IMG/VR virus record: IMGVR_UViG_3300021964_005476
Coordinates: 1-22,613 of that record
Direction: 5' to 3' (one strand)
Source of the DNA: a virus
DNA: 22,613 nucleotides
Positions within the stretch are counted from its first letter, which is position 1. Each line of letters opens with the position of its first letter. Below the pieces are notes generated by a model. The model saw only the letters and a program-made list of their open reading frames with translations, made no database searches and was not told the origin of the DNA. A program made the translations under genes and the position numbers. Positions 14,480 to 22,030 of the stretch are shown piece by piece.

Positions 14480-14760
14480 TAACTAACTCCTGATGTTCCT
14501 GAACTTGCTGTGCCACATTCCTCAACTGTAAAGTTGCTACCTGTGACCGTCATGCGATTGCCTACGCCCACATATACACTCTCAAATGTGTTTGCTGGGA
14601 TAACTACATCTCCACTGAAAATTGTATCTGGAAATGTTCCATCACTGGCACGAAGTTTTACATTGTAGGTAACACTGGTTGTACCTGTGCTTACACGAAC
14701 TTGATCAGTAAACATCACAGCATTCGATACGGTGGTGTATACATTGGCTAGGCTTGCCAT
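14479..14760 (-). CDS. Small virion-like protein, tandem paralogue A
   Basis: A 93-residue protein, the upstream member of a tandem pair. STGTTSVTYNVKL (25-37), VVIPANTFESVYVGVGNRMTVTG near 50-74 and GTASSG near the end align with the downstream gene at the same places. One cysteine lies near the end (EECGTASS). AAAGGA lies nine bases before the ATG, and only three bases separate it from the upstream stop. A small repeated virion subunit is the likeliest role, inferred from composition and neighbourhood only. Confidence 0.65.
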   Translation of the reverse strand: MASLANVYTTVSNAVMFTDQVRVSTGTTSVTYNVKLRASDGTFPDTIFSGDVVIPANTFESVYVGVGNRMTVTGSNFTVEECGTASSGTSGVS

Positions 14761-14763
14761 CTA

Positions 14764-15258
14764 TTATTTTCCTTTTAGTATCTTGCTTACTGGTTTCTTG
14801 CTCCACATTCTGCAACTCCAGTAACCTGCTTTTGTGCGATCCTTTTTGTCTGCGCAGTTGTGACGAGCACGGAAGTTCTTACGAGCTTCTGGATTGTCCC
14901 TGCGTATCTGCATATTTGGATCACCAAAGTTTACTTTCTTTACGTTTCCTGTTTTAGGATCTTTTACATAAACTTTGTATTTCTTAACATCGCCACTCAT
15001 TGGCTTGCCAAGTTTAACTTCACGTCCTTGGTACTCTGCTTCGTCAATTTCTTTTTCATCGTCGATGTACTGACAACCGCAGTGTTCCATAACGTCGAGA
15101 GCAAATTCATCTGCTTCAAGGATAACCAACTCGTGGTTGTGATACATCACAGGCATTTCTACTGCTAGTTCTTCATTGATCTCCGCAGTGAAAATATCGC
15201 CTGTTACAGCAAACTCACTGCGTCTTTGGCTTTCTGTAATGTATCTCTTGAAACTCAT
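14764..15258 (-). CDS. Conserved protein with a DUF5872-like C-terminus
   Basis: A 164-residue protein. The first ~85 residues (MSFKRYITESQRRSEF and an acidic middle) are not recognised. The C-terminal half, from KKYKVYVKDPKTGNVKKV (91-108) through NFGDPNMQIRRDNPEARKNF to RARHNC and YWSCRMW, matches a short, strongly conserved domain found in phage and giant-virus proteins, which I recall as DUF5872. His and Cys in RHNC and WSC could bind a metal. The basic, Lys/Arg-rich end contrasts with the acidic first half. The ATG overlaps the upstream gene as ATGA, with AAGGAG 11 bases before it. No biochemical role is known to me. Confidence 0.65.
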   Translation of the reverse strand: MSFKRYITESQRRSEFAVTGDIFTAEINEELAVEMPVMYHNHELVILEADEFALDVMEHCGCQYIDDEKEIDEAEYQGREVKLGKPMSGDVKKYKVYVKDPKTGNVKKVNFGDPNMQIRRDNPEARKNFRARHNCADKKDRTKAGYWSCRMWSKKPVSKILKGK

Positions 15259-17339
15259 TTGCTCTTAAACTCCTTGTATAGTGTTTCTAAATGACTCTTA
15301 ACGTCTTCGCCTTCGCTTACTTGCTGGCTCATGTTAAGTGTGTCTTTGCCAATGCCTGTCATTGCCATTGGGTTGTCGCCTGGATTGTTTGGATTGATCT
15401 GCTTCTTTGGACCGTTTAGTCCACCTGAGATGCTATTGATCAGATAGTGCATGTCGTATGTAACACCGTTGTCTGCACTGTTTGCTTCGTCTGCTTCACA
15501 AGCAACCTCCATGAAGTTTTCTCCCATTGGATCCATGCAATCATATGGACAATCCATGTGCTCTGGCTTGCCTTGTTCGTCGCCACAGTTTTTGCAAACT
15601 TTCTTTGTCATTGCTTGAGGTTGTTGTGGTACTGCGGCAAGTTGTAGCAGTTGTGCTAGTGCCATTGCGTCTTCACCAGTTGCTGTAACGCTAACACTTG
15701 GCTCGCCTTGATCACTTGCACTGATGTTTACATTCATACCTTCTGTGATCATGTTATCGACACGGCTGTTGTATCCTTCGTATACACTAGCGTTCTTGTA
15801 AATGCCTGCGCCGTCTACACTTGTAGCGACTGCACCTGCTGTTGTAGTTTCTTCGACTTCTTCGTCGCCTTCATCTTTAGGTGGTTCAACATCATCGGCA
15901 TCTTCCTCATCATCCTCTACACTCTTCATGTAGTCACGGGCTGTGTCAAGATAATCCATTGCTTTGGTAATCTTGCTCTGTACCCATTCTGGAAGATTGT
16001 CATCGCTGTCAATAATGTCCTGTAGTTCTTGTGCGGCATCATGTACTACGTCAAGTTGATTGTCGGCCATTTCGCCTTCTTCATCATACTCGTCTTTGTC
16101 GTAGTCTTCGCCAAGACTGTCTTTAATACCCATTTTATCTTTTATTACAGCCTGTCCTTCAGGAGAGAGTGCCTTTCTCAACATAGCTTCGGCTTTCTTA
16201 ACGTCGCCTCCGACCATTTTTGCGTACTGTGCTATAATTTTCTTTTTCATTTCCTCAGGCATTTCTGAGTAGGCATCTTCGTTCACATCATCTGTGAGTG
16301 CATCAGCAGTGTCGGCGTCCATTTGGACCTTGTACTTTTTACCGTTGAACATAAAGTGGCTCTGTCCTGCTTTCTTAGCATTGGCAGCCGCGGTGTTAAA
16401 TGCATTATCTTCTTCAACATCTTGTTCTTTAAGAGCTTCAGGATAAAATTCCTCGAGTTCTTTTTTAAGTGCCATAGCATCCTTTGGTGACATTTTGCTT
16501 GCCATTTTGTTATATTCGCCTTGAATATTTTCATCAGCAAAGTCATGTTTGTCAAAAAAGTATTCACGAGCTTGATCTAAACTTACAGCTTCTTTGACTT
16601 CTACGTCTTCTAATTTCATATCTTCTTTTCCCAGTTGTTTGAGCACGTCGCGAACCATGTTGCTCACGTCGCTGGTACCAAGATCTCCACCTTCGTGGAA
16701 CTCGGCAACGCTTTCAATAGCATCGTTTAAATCTAGTATATCTACTTCACGCACCAATGCACCAAAGTTCTTGGCTCTCATCATACGCTGTGTGATTGCA
16801 CTGGCAATGTCTTCTACGCTTGCACCATCGTAATCATCTTCCATTGCTTCTTTCACGCTTTCGCCAACATAGTGCCAGTTATAAGCACCTGCACCCATGT
16901 AACCGCCGCGTTCGTAGCCGGCCATTTCCATTGCGTCATTACTGTCGATGCCATTTTCTTCGGCCCACTTCATTACATAGTAAGGACGCTGGCTGGCAGA
17001 TACTCTAGCAAACTTTTCTACAATCTCAGGATCAGGATCTGCACCTTCGTTTGTGGCTTTTTTTGCAGGGAAGTCAGCGTGGATGAAATCCATCATTTTG
17101 TCAAGGATTTGTTCTTGGTCGTCGTCTGGGTGTCCGCCAATCTCTTGTGAAGCATTAGCATACATGTTATCAACAAATTTGCGAACAGCGTCGCCATATT
17201 TGCCAATTTGTGCATCAGCTAACATTTCGTAACCTTCGTCACCTGCCGCAACAACAGCGTCCATAAACTTTTCAACTTCTGGGTCAACTGCTTCGCTTAC
17301 CTTATTTAGACTTTCTAAAATCTTGTAAATGCTATCCAT
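15255..17339 (-). CDS. Large acidic protein of unknown function
   Basis: About 694 residues from the ATG at 17339. The ATG at 17345 and a TTG at 17360 are alternatives, but AAAGGA is best spaced, about six bases, from 17339. The protein is strongly acidic (runs such as DDEEDADDVEPPKDEGDEEVEE) and largely helical in pattern, with repeated Ala-, Lys- and Glu-rich segments. A CxxC-11-CxxxC cluster lies at about residues 582-601 (VCKNCG, then CPYDCMDP) and may bind zinc. It is not recognised as a named family. A large acidic, low-complexity protein in the head and packaging neighbourhood could be an internal, scaffold-like or assembly protein, but no protease or scaffold motif is visible. It overlaps the next gene by four bases. 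Confidence 0.7.
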   Translation of the reverse strand: MDSIYKILESLNKVSEAVDPEVEKFMDAVVAAGDEGYEMLADAQIGKYGDAVRKFVDNMYANASQEIGGHPDDDQEQILDKMMDFIHADFPAKKATNEGADPDPEIVEKFARVSASQRPYYVMKWAEENGIDSNDAMEMAGYERGGYMGAGAYNWHYVGESVKEAMEDDYDGASVEDIASAITQRMMRAKNFGALVREVDILDLNDAIESVAEFHEGGDLGTSDVSNMVRDVLKQLGKEDMKLEDVEVKEAVSLDQAREYFFDKHDFADENIQGEYNKMASKMSPKDAMALKKELEEFYPEALKEQDVEEDNAFNTAAANAKKAGQSHFMFNGKKYKVQMDADTADALTDDVNEDAYSEMPEEMKKKIIAQYAKMVGGDVKKAEAMLRKALSPEGQAVIKDKMGIKDSLGEDYDKDEYDEEGEMADNQLDVVHDAAQELQDIIDSDDNLPEWVQSKITKAMDYLDTARDYMKSVEDDEEDADDVEPPKDEGDEEVEETTTAGAVATSVDGAGIYKNASVYEGYNSRVDNMITEGMNVNISASDQGEPSVSVTATGEDAMALAQLLQLAAVPQQPQAMTKKVCKNCGDEQGKPEHMDCPYDCMDPMGENFMEVACEADEANSADNGVTYDMHYLINSISGGLNGPKKQINPNNPGDNPMAMTGIGKDTLNMSQQVSEGEDVKSHLETLYKEFKSK

Positions 17340-17349
17340 TTTCATTCCT

Positions 17350-17952
17350 TTATCTCGCAAAACTCTTTACTTCGGGGATTTCATTTTGCTTGCTCATTGG
17401 ACTTTCATTGTTCATTGGAAAATCACTAGTGGTTTTTGCGGCCGGGGTTTTGCCACCTGCAATAGTAAAATCACTCTTGTATTCATTTTGTACAACAATC
17501 TTGTGCTCAAATGGATCAGCACTGTAATCATCGCTTAATTCTTTCTGCTCTGCGTTTGGTGCAGGGAAATCAGTGTCTGCTAGTACGCTTTCTGGTTGCT
17601 GTTCATAACCTTCACGCTCTTGATCCAACTTTTCAGCATACTCACGTGGTTGCATAAGCATGCGGTTTGGATCCATGCCCAGCAATTCGCATACTTGACG
17701 CATACCAATCTCTGTTGCCGGATAGTTAAACGAAACGTCCATGTGTGTTACACGCTCGTTTGCAAATGCTGGAAAGTCAGGCAGTGTCTTCATAACTGGA
17801 GTTGACTTCTTCTCGCTCATCTTGATTACATCAAATTGAGCCATACTTTTTTCCAATTGATTCATCTGTTCTGCGGTGATGTCACCTGCAATTTTAATAC
17901 GATAATCAAAGGTTTGTTTGGTTTCCACCAAATATTGTGCAAAATTCTTCAT
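17350..17952 (-). CDS. Conserved marine T4-like phage protein
   Basis: A 200-residue protein of unknown function. The N-terminal half (MKNFAQYLVETKQTFDYRIK, then ITAEQMNQLEKSMAQFDVIKM, then a MDVSFNYPATEIGMRQV segment) resembles a protein I recall next to structural genes in T4-like cyanophages. The second half is Pro/Gln/Asp/Ser-rich and probably disordered. A late-promoter-like box and AGGGG six bases before the ATG give it its own expression signals. Its stop TAA merges into the Shine-Dalgarno of the large acidic gene downstream. Confidence 0.65.
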   Translation of the reverse strand: MKNFAQYLVETKQTFDYRIKIAGDITAEQMNQLEKSMAQFDVIKMSEKKSTPVMKTLPDFPAFANERVTHMDVSFNYPATEIGMRQVCELLGMDPNRMLMQPREYAEKLDQEREGYEQQPESVLADTDFPAPNAEQKELSDDYSADPFEHKIVVQNEYKSDFTIAGGKTPAAKTTSDFPMNNESPMSKQNEIPEVKSFAR

Positions 17953-17968
17953 CTTTTTCCCCTATATG

Positions 17969-18445
17969 CTATTTAGCATCTTTGTCTAACAAACGCTTGA
18001 GCAACTCGTTTCTGTCCAGTACCATACCAGTGCCAGTCTCTGCTTCAGCATCAGGATCTTTGTTCATCTGATCCATGCGCAGTTTCTTGAGTTGCAGATC
18101 AATCATTTTAAGTTTCTTGTTTACCTTGGCATTCTTTGCTGTGATGGCATGCCCAAGCATGCTACTGGCTGTGTTGAATATCTCACTGGCCCATCTGCTG
18201 TCCACATTCATGCCAAGATCCATAAGATCGTCAAATGTCTTGGTTGCTTTTTCAGCAAGTTCATCCATTTCACGGTCACTGCTTTCTAGTCCACGTACTT
18301 GTGGCAGTGCGGCATTGATTTTATCCAGTTCACTGAGTGCATTAGTGTACTCAGGAATGTCGTCAGCAGTGCTGACTTCTTGTTTTGGTTCTACTGTTTC
18401 TTCCTGTTGCGGTAGATCAAACAGTTCTTCAAGTTTCTTTGTCAT
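17969..18445 (-). CDS. 16: Probable small terminase subunit (gp16-like)
   Basis: A 158-residue, mostly helical protein. It has an acidic N-terminus (LEELFDLPQQEETVEPKQE), a central helix pair (about 54-80 and 85-121) and a Lys/Leu-rich helix ending KLKMIDLQLKKLRMD. The order, length (T4 gp16 is 164 residues) and the pattern of a helical hairpin followed by a Lys/Leu helix fit the DNA-recognition subunit of phage terminase. SRWASEIFNTASSML corresponds to the conserved gp16 centre as I recall it. It is divergent from the 496-residue plus-strand gene across a 41-base spacer. A box TTAAATA ends five bases before the ATG and no Shine-Dalgarno is seen. The identification rests on pattern only. Confidence 0.55.
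   Translation of the reverse strand: MTKKLEELFDLPQQEETVEPKQEVSTADDIPEYTNALSELDKINAALPQVRGLESSDREMDELAEKATKTFDDLMDLGMNVDSRWASEIFNTASSMLGHAITAKNAKVNKKLKMIDLQLKKLRMDQMNKDPDAEAETGTGMVLDRNELLKRLLDKDAK
17970..17976 (-). promoter_or_regulatory. Late-promoter-like box upstream of 17952
   Basis: The minus strand reads CTAAATA and overlaps the final codons and TAG stop of the gp16-like gene. By T4 geometry transcription would start near 17964, directly before the ribosome binding site AGGGG (17963-17959), so the leader would be about 12 bases. Confidence 0.5.
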
Positions 18446-18450
18446 ACTGA

Positions 18451-18458
18451 TATTTAAC
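18451..18458 (-). promoter_or_regulatory. Late-promoter-like box for the gp16-like gene
   Basis: The minus strand reads GTTAAATA and ends five bases (TCAGT) before the ATG at 18445. The neighbouring gene diverges, so a promoter is required here. It abuts the plus-strand box, and together they form a nearly symmetric element, TATTTA-AC-TAAATA. The short spacing predicts a leaderless message. Confidence 0.5.
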
Positions 18459-18464
18459 TAAATA
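18458..18464 (+). promoter_or_regulatory. Late-promoter-like box for the 496-residue plus-strand gene
   Basis: The plus strand reads CTAAATA, 22 bases before the ATG at 18487. By T4 geometry the start would be near 18470, leaving a leader of about 17 bases with no clear Shine-Dalgarno. It is back to back with the minus-strand box for the gp16-like gene. Confidence 0.5.
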
Positions 18465-18486
18465 TACACATTGAACGGTATATTTG

Positions 18487-19977
18487 ATGAGAGACCTACT
18501 AGACAAACTTAATTTTATCACAGAAGCACCTATTACTACTAGTACAAACAAGTACGGAGGCAAGTATCTTGAAATACTACAACACAAGATTGCAAACGGT
18601 GAGGCTATTGAACTAATCCCTGACGTGCATGACACAATTGGTACAGACGTTGTGCTTACCAAAGACAATGTTGCCAAGATTAACCAAGCATGGTTTGGAC
18701 GTCCAGAGTTTCCTGCAATCAGTGATATGAACTTGGACATTGAAGGTCTTATTGTGCCAGCGGATAAAAATGCCAGAAACATTGAACTAACAACTGATGA
18801 TGGGCAGGTTGTTAAGCTCAATCAAGTTCTCAAAACAGCAGAGTACAAAGGTGGCAAGCCATTCAACAGTGGAGATGTAAGTGAAGGTTTGCTAGGTGCC
18901 GCGGTAGCCGCAAGATTTATGTCACGTGATAAAGACATAGAATCAAAAGACATTATTGCGGTGCTTAAGGATCTTGGGTCAGGCACCAAAGCAGGAAACA
19001 CTGGTAACAATCTTGCAGGCACAACTCGAGGACGCAGTGCAAACGACAGTGTAGAGTTTAAACTTGCACTAAACCAAGCAAACTACAAAATGTTACAAAC
19101 AGTAGCAAACAATCCTAACAACATACACCCAGACATCACTAAAATGATCAACAGTGCTGTTTTGTTTGCAAACACAAATCCTGGTGTGCTATCTGCTGTG
19201 GACAAGATTGTAGACGATCCCAAGGCAAACCAAGTTATTGTCAGCAGTGATGGTGTAAGTGAGCAAACTGGCACAAAAGCAGATTTATTTCTTAGTATCG
19301 ATGGCACAAGTGTAAACTTGTTAAGTTTAAAAGCAGGTGATGTTAAACAGTTTGGACAAGTAAGTGGCTACAACTTCCGTGCTATACAGCAGTTTTTTGA
19401 ACAAACTTTTGGTGCAGATATTCCAGACAACTTACGCACCGCTGACGAAGGTGATGCACTTGCAGGATTTAAAGACATACAAGCCGCTTATCAAGAAGCC
19501 GCGGACGATATCTCACAGGAACTAGCAGGACAGCGTCCAAAGAGAGAAGCAGACTTTGTAGAAAGACTTTACAAAGGCATTGCTTATCATGCAACCCGCA
19601 ACGACAGCGCCATTTCTATGGTCATCCTCAATACTGGGGCTATTCCAGGCTATAAAGAACTTGGGTTTGGCCCAGAACTTGATCAGGCAATGCGCCAAGT
19701 AGATCTTGATGTCGCACTCGAAACAAATCCTAAAAACAGTAGGCTACAGATATTCGGAACTAAAGCAGACGGTACACGCAGTCAGTTGCTACAAATGCGC
19801 AGTAACTATCAAATCGAAGCAGGTAAGCCGTACGTTCGTAACAGGGTAGAAATGGGTCCACTGCTTAAAGAGATTGCATTAATTGAAAAAGAAGAACAAA
19901 AACCAAAAGCTGCTAAAACAGCAACAACTGGATTAGATAAAACGCAACTAGGAAGAAAGCGTCGGAACGAAGTTTAA
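18487..19977 (+). CDS. Putative PD-(D/E)XK-type nuclease-like protein
   Basis: A 496-residue protein from the ATG at 18487 (a TTG lies one codon upstream). SGDVSEGLLGAAVAARF (128-144) followed much later by TKADLFL (263-269) and LLSLKAGDVKQ (278-288) resembles the E...D...xxK layout of PD-(D/E)XK nucleases. Candidates are Glu133, Asp266 and Lys282, with Ser280 where Asp/Glu is usual. The C-terminal ~35 residues are Lys/Ala/Thr-rich and basic. The gene opposes almost all others, has its own promoter-like box, diverges from the gp16-like gene, and meets gp4 tail to tail with a four-base overlap (TTAA). Its base composition is similar to its neighbours. It could be a host- or competitor-DNA nuclease, or a structural protein with a nuclease-like fold. 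The nuclease call is an inference from weak motifs. Confidence 0.4.
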   Translation: MRDLLDKLNFITEAPITTSTNKYGGKYLEILQHKIANGEAIELIPDVHDTIGTDVVLTKDNVAKINQAWFGRPEFPAISDMNLDIEGLIVPADKNARNIELTTDDGQVVKLNQVLKTAEYKGGKPFNSGDVSEGLLGAAVAARFMSRDKDIESKDIIAVLKDLGSGTKAGNTGNNLAGTTRGRSANDSVEFKLALNQANYKMLQTVANNPNNIHPDITKMINSAVLFANTNPGVLSAVDKIVDDPKANQVIVSSDGVSEQTGTKADLFLSIDGTSVNLLSLKAGDVKQFGQVSGYNFRAIQQFFEQTFGADIPDNLRTADEGDALAGFKDIQAAYQEAADDISQELAGQRPKREADFVERLYKGIAYHATRNDSAISMVILNTGAIPGYKELGFGPELDQAMRQVDLDVALETNPKNSRLQIFGTKADGTRSQLLQMRSNYQIEAGKPYVRNRVEMGPLLKEIALIEKEEQKPKAAKTATTGLDKTQLGRKRRNEV

Positions 19978-20417
19978 CGTCGGCGTTTATTGCCGCCCTG
20001 TCTAAAGATGTCATCCTCTGTGATTACTCGAAAAGCAATTCCCTGTTGCTTGCACCAAGCCCTTGCTGCTTCCCACTTAGCATGGTTCACCGCTACCACA
20101 GCACGTTGTGCGTTGTTTTGCTTGCTTTCTGCAATGCTTTGGCCTTTGGGTTTGATTTCAATTAGTTCCGTCACAACAATGTTGTTTTTGTTGCGGTATT
20201 GTATTAGGAAGTCAGGCACATAGGTTGTGCGCTGTCCTTTGAGTGGATTGTAGTAGGGTATGCGTACACTTTCACTGCTCCACTTTACAATATGTTCGTT
20301 AACATCGCAGAATCTCATGAAAGCGTGTTCCCAACCACTGCGGTATCTTGGACGCCCAGTGCCAATGTACTTCTGAGGATTCATGATTGTGTATAAACCG
20401 TTGGCAAATTTGCTCAT
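19974..20417 (-). CDS. 4: Head completion protein gp4, TnsA/PD-(D/E)XK-like
   Basis: A 147-residue homologue of T4 gp4 (150 residues), which is needed to complete filled heads. It has a restriction-endonuclease-type core: Glu30 (RSGWEHAF), Pro68-Asp69 (YVPDF) and Glu87-x-Lys89 (LIEIKPKGQ). This is the standard E, PD, ExK layout, so the active site is complete. The C-terminus is basic (GGNKRRR). The ATG overlaps the upstream stop as ATGA, so translation is coupled to the small conserved protein. It ends in a four-base overlap with the convergent plus-strand gene. Confidence 0.88.
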   Translation of the reverse strand: MSKFANGLYTIMNPQKYIGTGRPRYRSGWEHAFMRFCDVNEHIVKWSSESVRIPYYNPLKGQRTTYVPDFLIQYRNKNNIVVTELIEIKPKGQSIAESKQNNAQRAVVAVNHAKWEAARAWCKQQGIAFRVITEDDIFRQGGNKRRR

Positions 20418-20773
20418 GTTAAAACGTTACGAGCAGCGTAGAAGTTAGGTGTAATGGTTGCCGCAACTCCTAGTAGTGTCGCATTGCTCCTTAGGTTGTT
20501 AAGATAATAGGCAAAAGTAGCGGTAAGTTCAAGTTGTCCTTGCCCGCTCACCTGCTGTAAAAGATCGGTAACAGCAATGCCGCTTTCTTCACTGATTTGA
20601 AATAGATTTAATGTAAAGTTCTTAGCGGCTAGTTCGTCGCTGAAAACACTTTTGAAATAACTTAGTACCGTGTCATATAGATTGGCATCTACTTCTAACT
20701 GAAAGTTGTAAAAATTATCAAAAATAGTAATGTTTTGATCTTGGCTTGGATTGGTATAGTTTACTGTTGGCAT
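20414..20773 (-). CDS. Small conserved T4-like phage protein
   Basis: A 119-residue protein, largely helical, with paired aromatic residues and a characteristic end (PNFYAARNVLT). I recall close relatives ending NYYAARNV in marine T4-like phages, next to tail and neck genes, with no firm function. FDNFYNFQLEVDANLYDTVL (18-37) and LTATFAYYLNNLRSNATLLG (82-101) are the conserved-looking blocks. The ATG shares one base with the upstream stop (TAATG), and GAGG lies about seven bases before it. Placement between a tube-initiator-like protein and gp4 suggests a structural or assembly role. Confidence 0.65.
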   Translation of the reverse strand: MPTVNYTNPSQDQNITIFDNFYNFQLEVDANLYDTVLSYFKSVFSDELAAKNFTLNLFQISEESGIAVTDLLQQVSGQGQLELTATFAYYLNNLRSNATLLGVAATITPNFYAARNVLT

Positions 20774-22023
20774 TAGTCGTCCTCTAACCCTACAAACTGA
20801 ACCCGAGGTGCTCCTGCTAAGGCAGCGTCGCTGGTATCAGCACTTCTAGGAGTGTTAGTTTGTCCTAAAGTGGGCTGGTTATTGCTAGGCGTTTTACCAA
20901 AAAAGAAACCATCTGATGCATTAAGAGCGGTTTTGGTTGCTCGGGGACCTTGTCCTCTAATAACATCTTTAAACACAGTGTTTGCTTCTTCCTTGATGAC
21001 ACTCTTTAGATTCTTTCCTTTGGTCGCTTGGTATACTGTGCCGGCAGCCTGAACCGCTCCAAGGATACTTGCAGTAGGATTCTTCCCAGCCTGTAGATCA
21101 CTTATAGCGCCTCCAATTGCTCCAAGAGCGTCAAGCACACCGCCAGTACCTGTAAATGTACTGTTTGCACCAGGTCTAGCCAACGAACTGCGCTCAGTGT
21201 CATAGTGTGCAGGATCGAATGCACCACCAGCAAGACTACTCGGAGTTTGGAATTCGTTGAGATTACCAGCATAGTATTTCACTGTTTCGTATTCGATTCG
21301 CATGTTGTGTTCCATTATTCCTGTGCCTTCTTCATAGGCATAGGTGTCGTGTGCCCAACTTGTGATTAATGGATTTATTAAGGTATATGCTGCAAACTTC
21401 TGTTGAGCGAATCCATATATTGTAATATCTTTAAAAAAGCGTGGCTTGCCGCCTCCGGGTAAACTACTGGTGCCGTCACTATAACTTTCACCAATGTATC
21501 CCCAGTCAGGGGTTTCTAGATCTTGTGCGTATATATTTCGACTTTGATAATCAACTTTGTCTGAGCCTGTACCATCTAACACCCCGGCGGAGCCGTTTAC
21601 CGAAGGTAGATTTCCATAACTATGGCTAGGATCTTTGTAAAAATAACTAAAATAGTTGTACCAAAGTTGTCTGATTAAATCACTTTGATCGTCGTGAAAT
21701 TTAATGTTAACAGGATCATAGGCTATTGCTGTTTGAACCAGCCTTTTTCTATTGTACTGATTTTGAGTCTCAACATCAAAAGAATAACTCGGCAAGTCAA
21801 CACTTTTAACAAGTAAACCAAGGTCATTCAGTGAGTTACCCGATTTAAATAGATCGGTAACTTTTGATAAGCTGGTGTTGAGATTAAATTTAACATAGTA
21901 GAGAAATTTCTGTCGCGGTGCCAGCTCATAACCGTTTGCACGGAAAGTCTTGCTGGCATGCTTGTAGTCCTTAAGGTAGTCGCTACCAAAGAACCCTTTG
22001 AGAAAATCTTCGCCGAAGGCCAT
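20773..22023 (-). CDS. Tail tube/baseplate protein of the gp54/gp48 type
   Basis: A 416-residue protein. The N-terminal 230 residues follow the tail-tube fold pattern: FLYYVKFNLN (39-48), then LLVKSVDLPSYSFDVETQNQ (69-88), then VNIKFHDD (105-112), and later FKDITIYGF and NMRIEYETVKYY. T4 gp54 (tube initiator) and gp48 (tube cap) share this order with tail tube gp19 but add a C-terminal extension, as here (about residues 240-416, Gly/Ala/Ser-rich and low in charge). It directly follows the tail tube gene, as expected for proteins that nucleate or cap the tube on the baseplate. Which of gp54 or gp48 it corresponds to cannot be settled by eye. Seven bases separate it from the upstream stop. Confidence 0.68.
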   Translation of the reverse strand: MAFGEDFLKGFFGSDYLKDYKHASKTFRANGYELAPRQKFLYYVKFNLNTSLSKVTDLFKSGNSLNDLGLLVKSVDLPSYSFDVETQNQYNRKRLVQTAIAYDPVNIKFHDDQSDLIRQLWYNYFSYFYKDPSHSYGNLPSVNGSAGVLDGTGSDKVDYQSRNIYAQDLETPDWGYIGESYSDGTSSLPGGGKPRFFKDITIYGFAQQKFAAYTLINPLITSWAHDTYAYEEGTGIMEHNMRIEYETVKYYAGNLNEFQTPSSLAGGAFDPAHYDTERSSLARPGANSTFTGTGGVLDALGAIGGAISDLQAGKNPTASILGAVQAAGTVYQATKGKNLKSVIKEEANTVFKDVIRGQGPRATKTALNASDGFFFGKTPSNNQPTLGQTNTPRSADTSDAALAGAPRVQFVGLEDD

Positions 22024-22030
22024 GGTTTAC

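Noticed and set aside
15447-17150. Several plus-strand open frames opposite the large acidic gene
   Set aside because: They are rich in Cys, Phe and Val as expected from the reverse of an acidic Lys/Glu-rich gene, and none has initiation signals.
18429-18821. Minus-strand open frame opposite the start of the plus-strand 496-residue gene
   Set aside because: Ser/Leu-rich antisense composition, and it covers the divergent promoter region.
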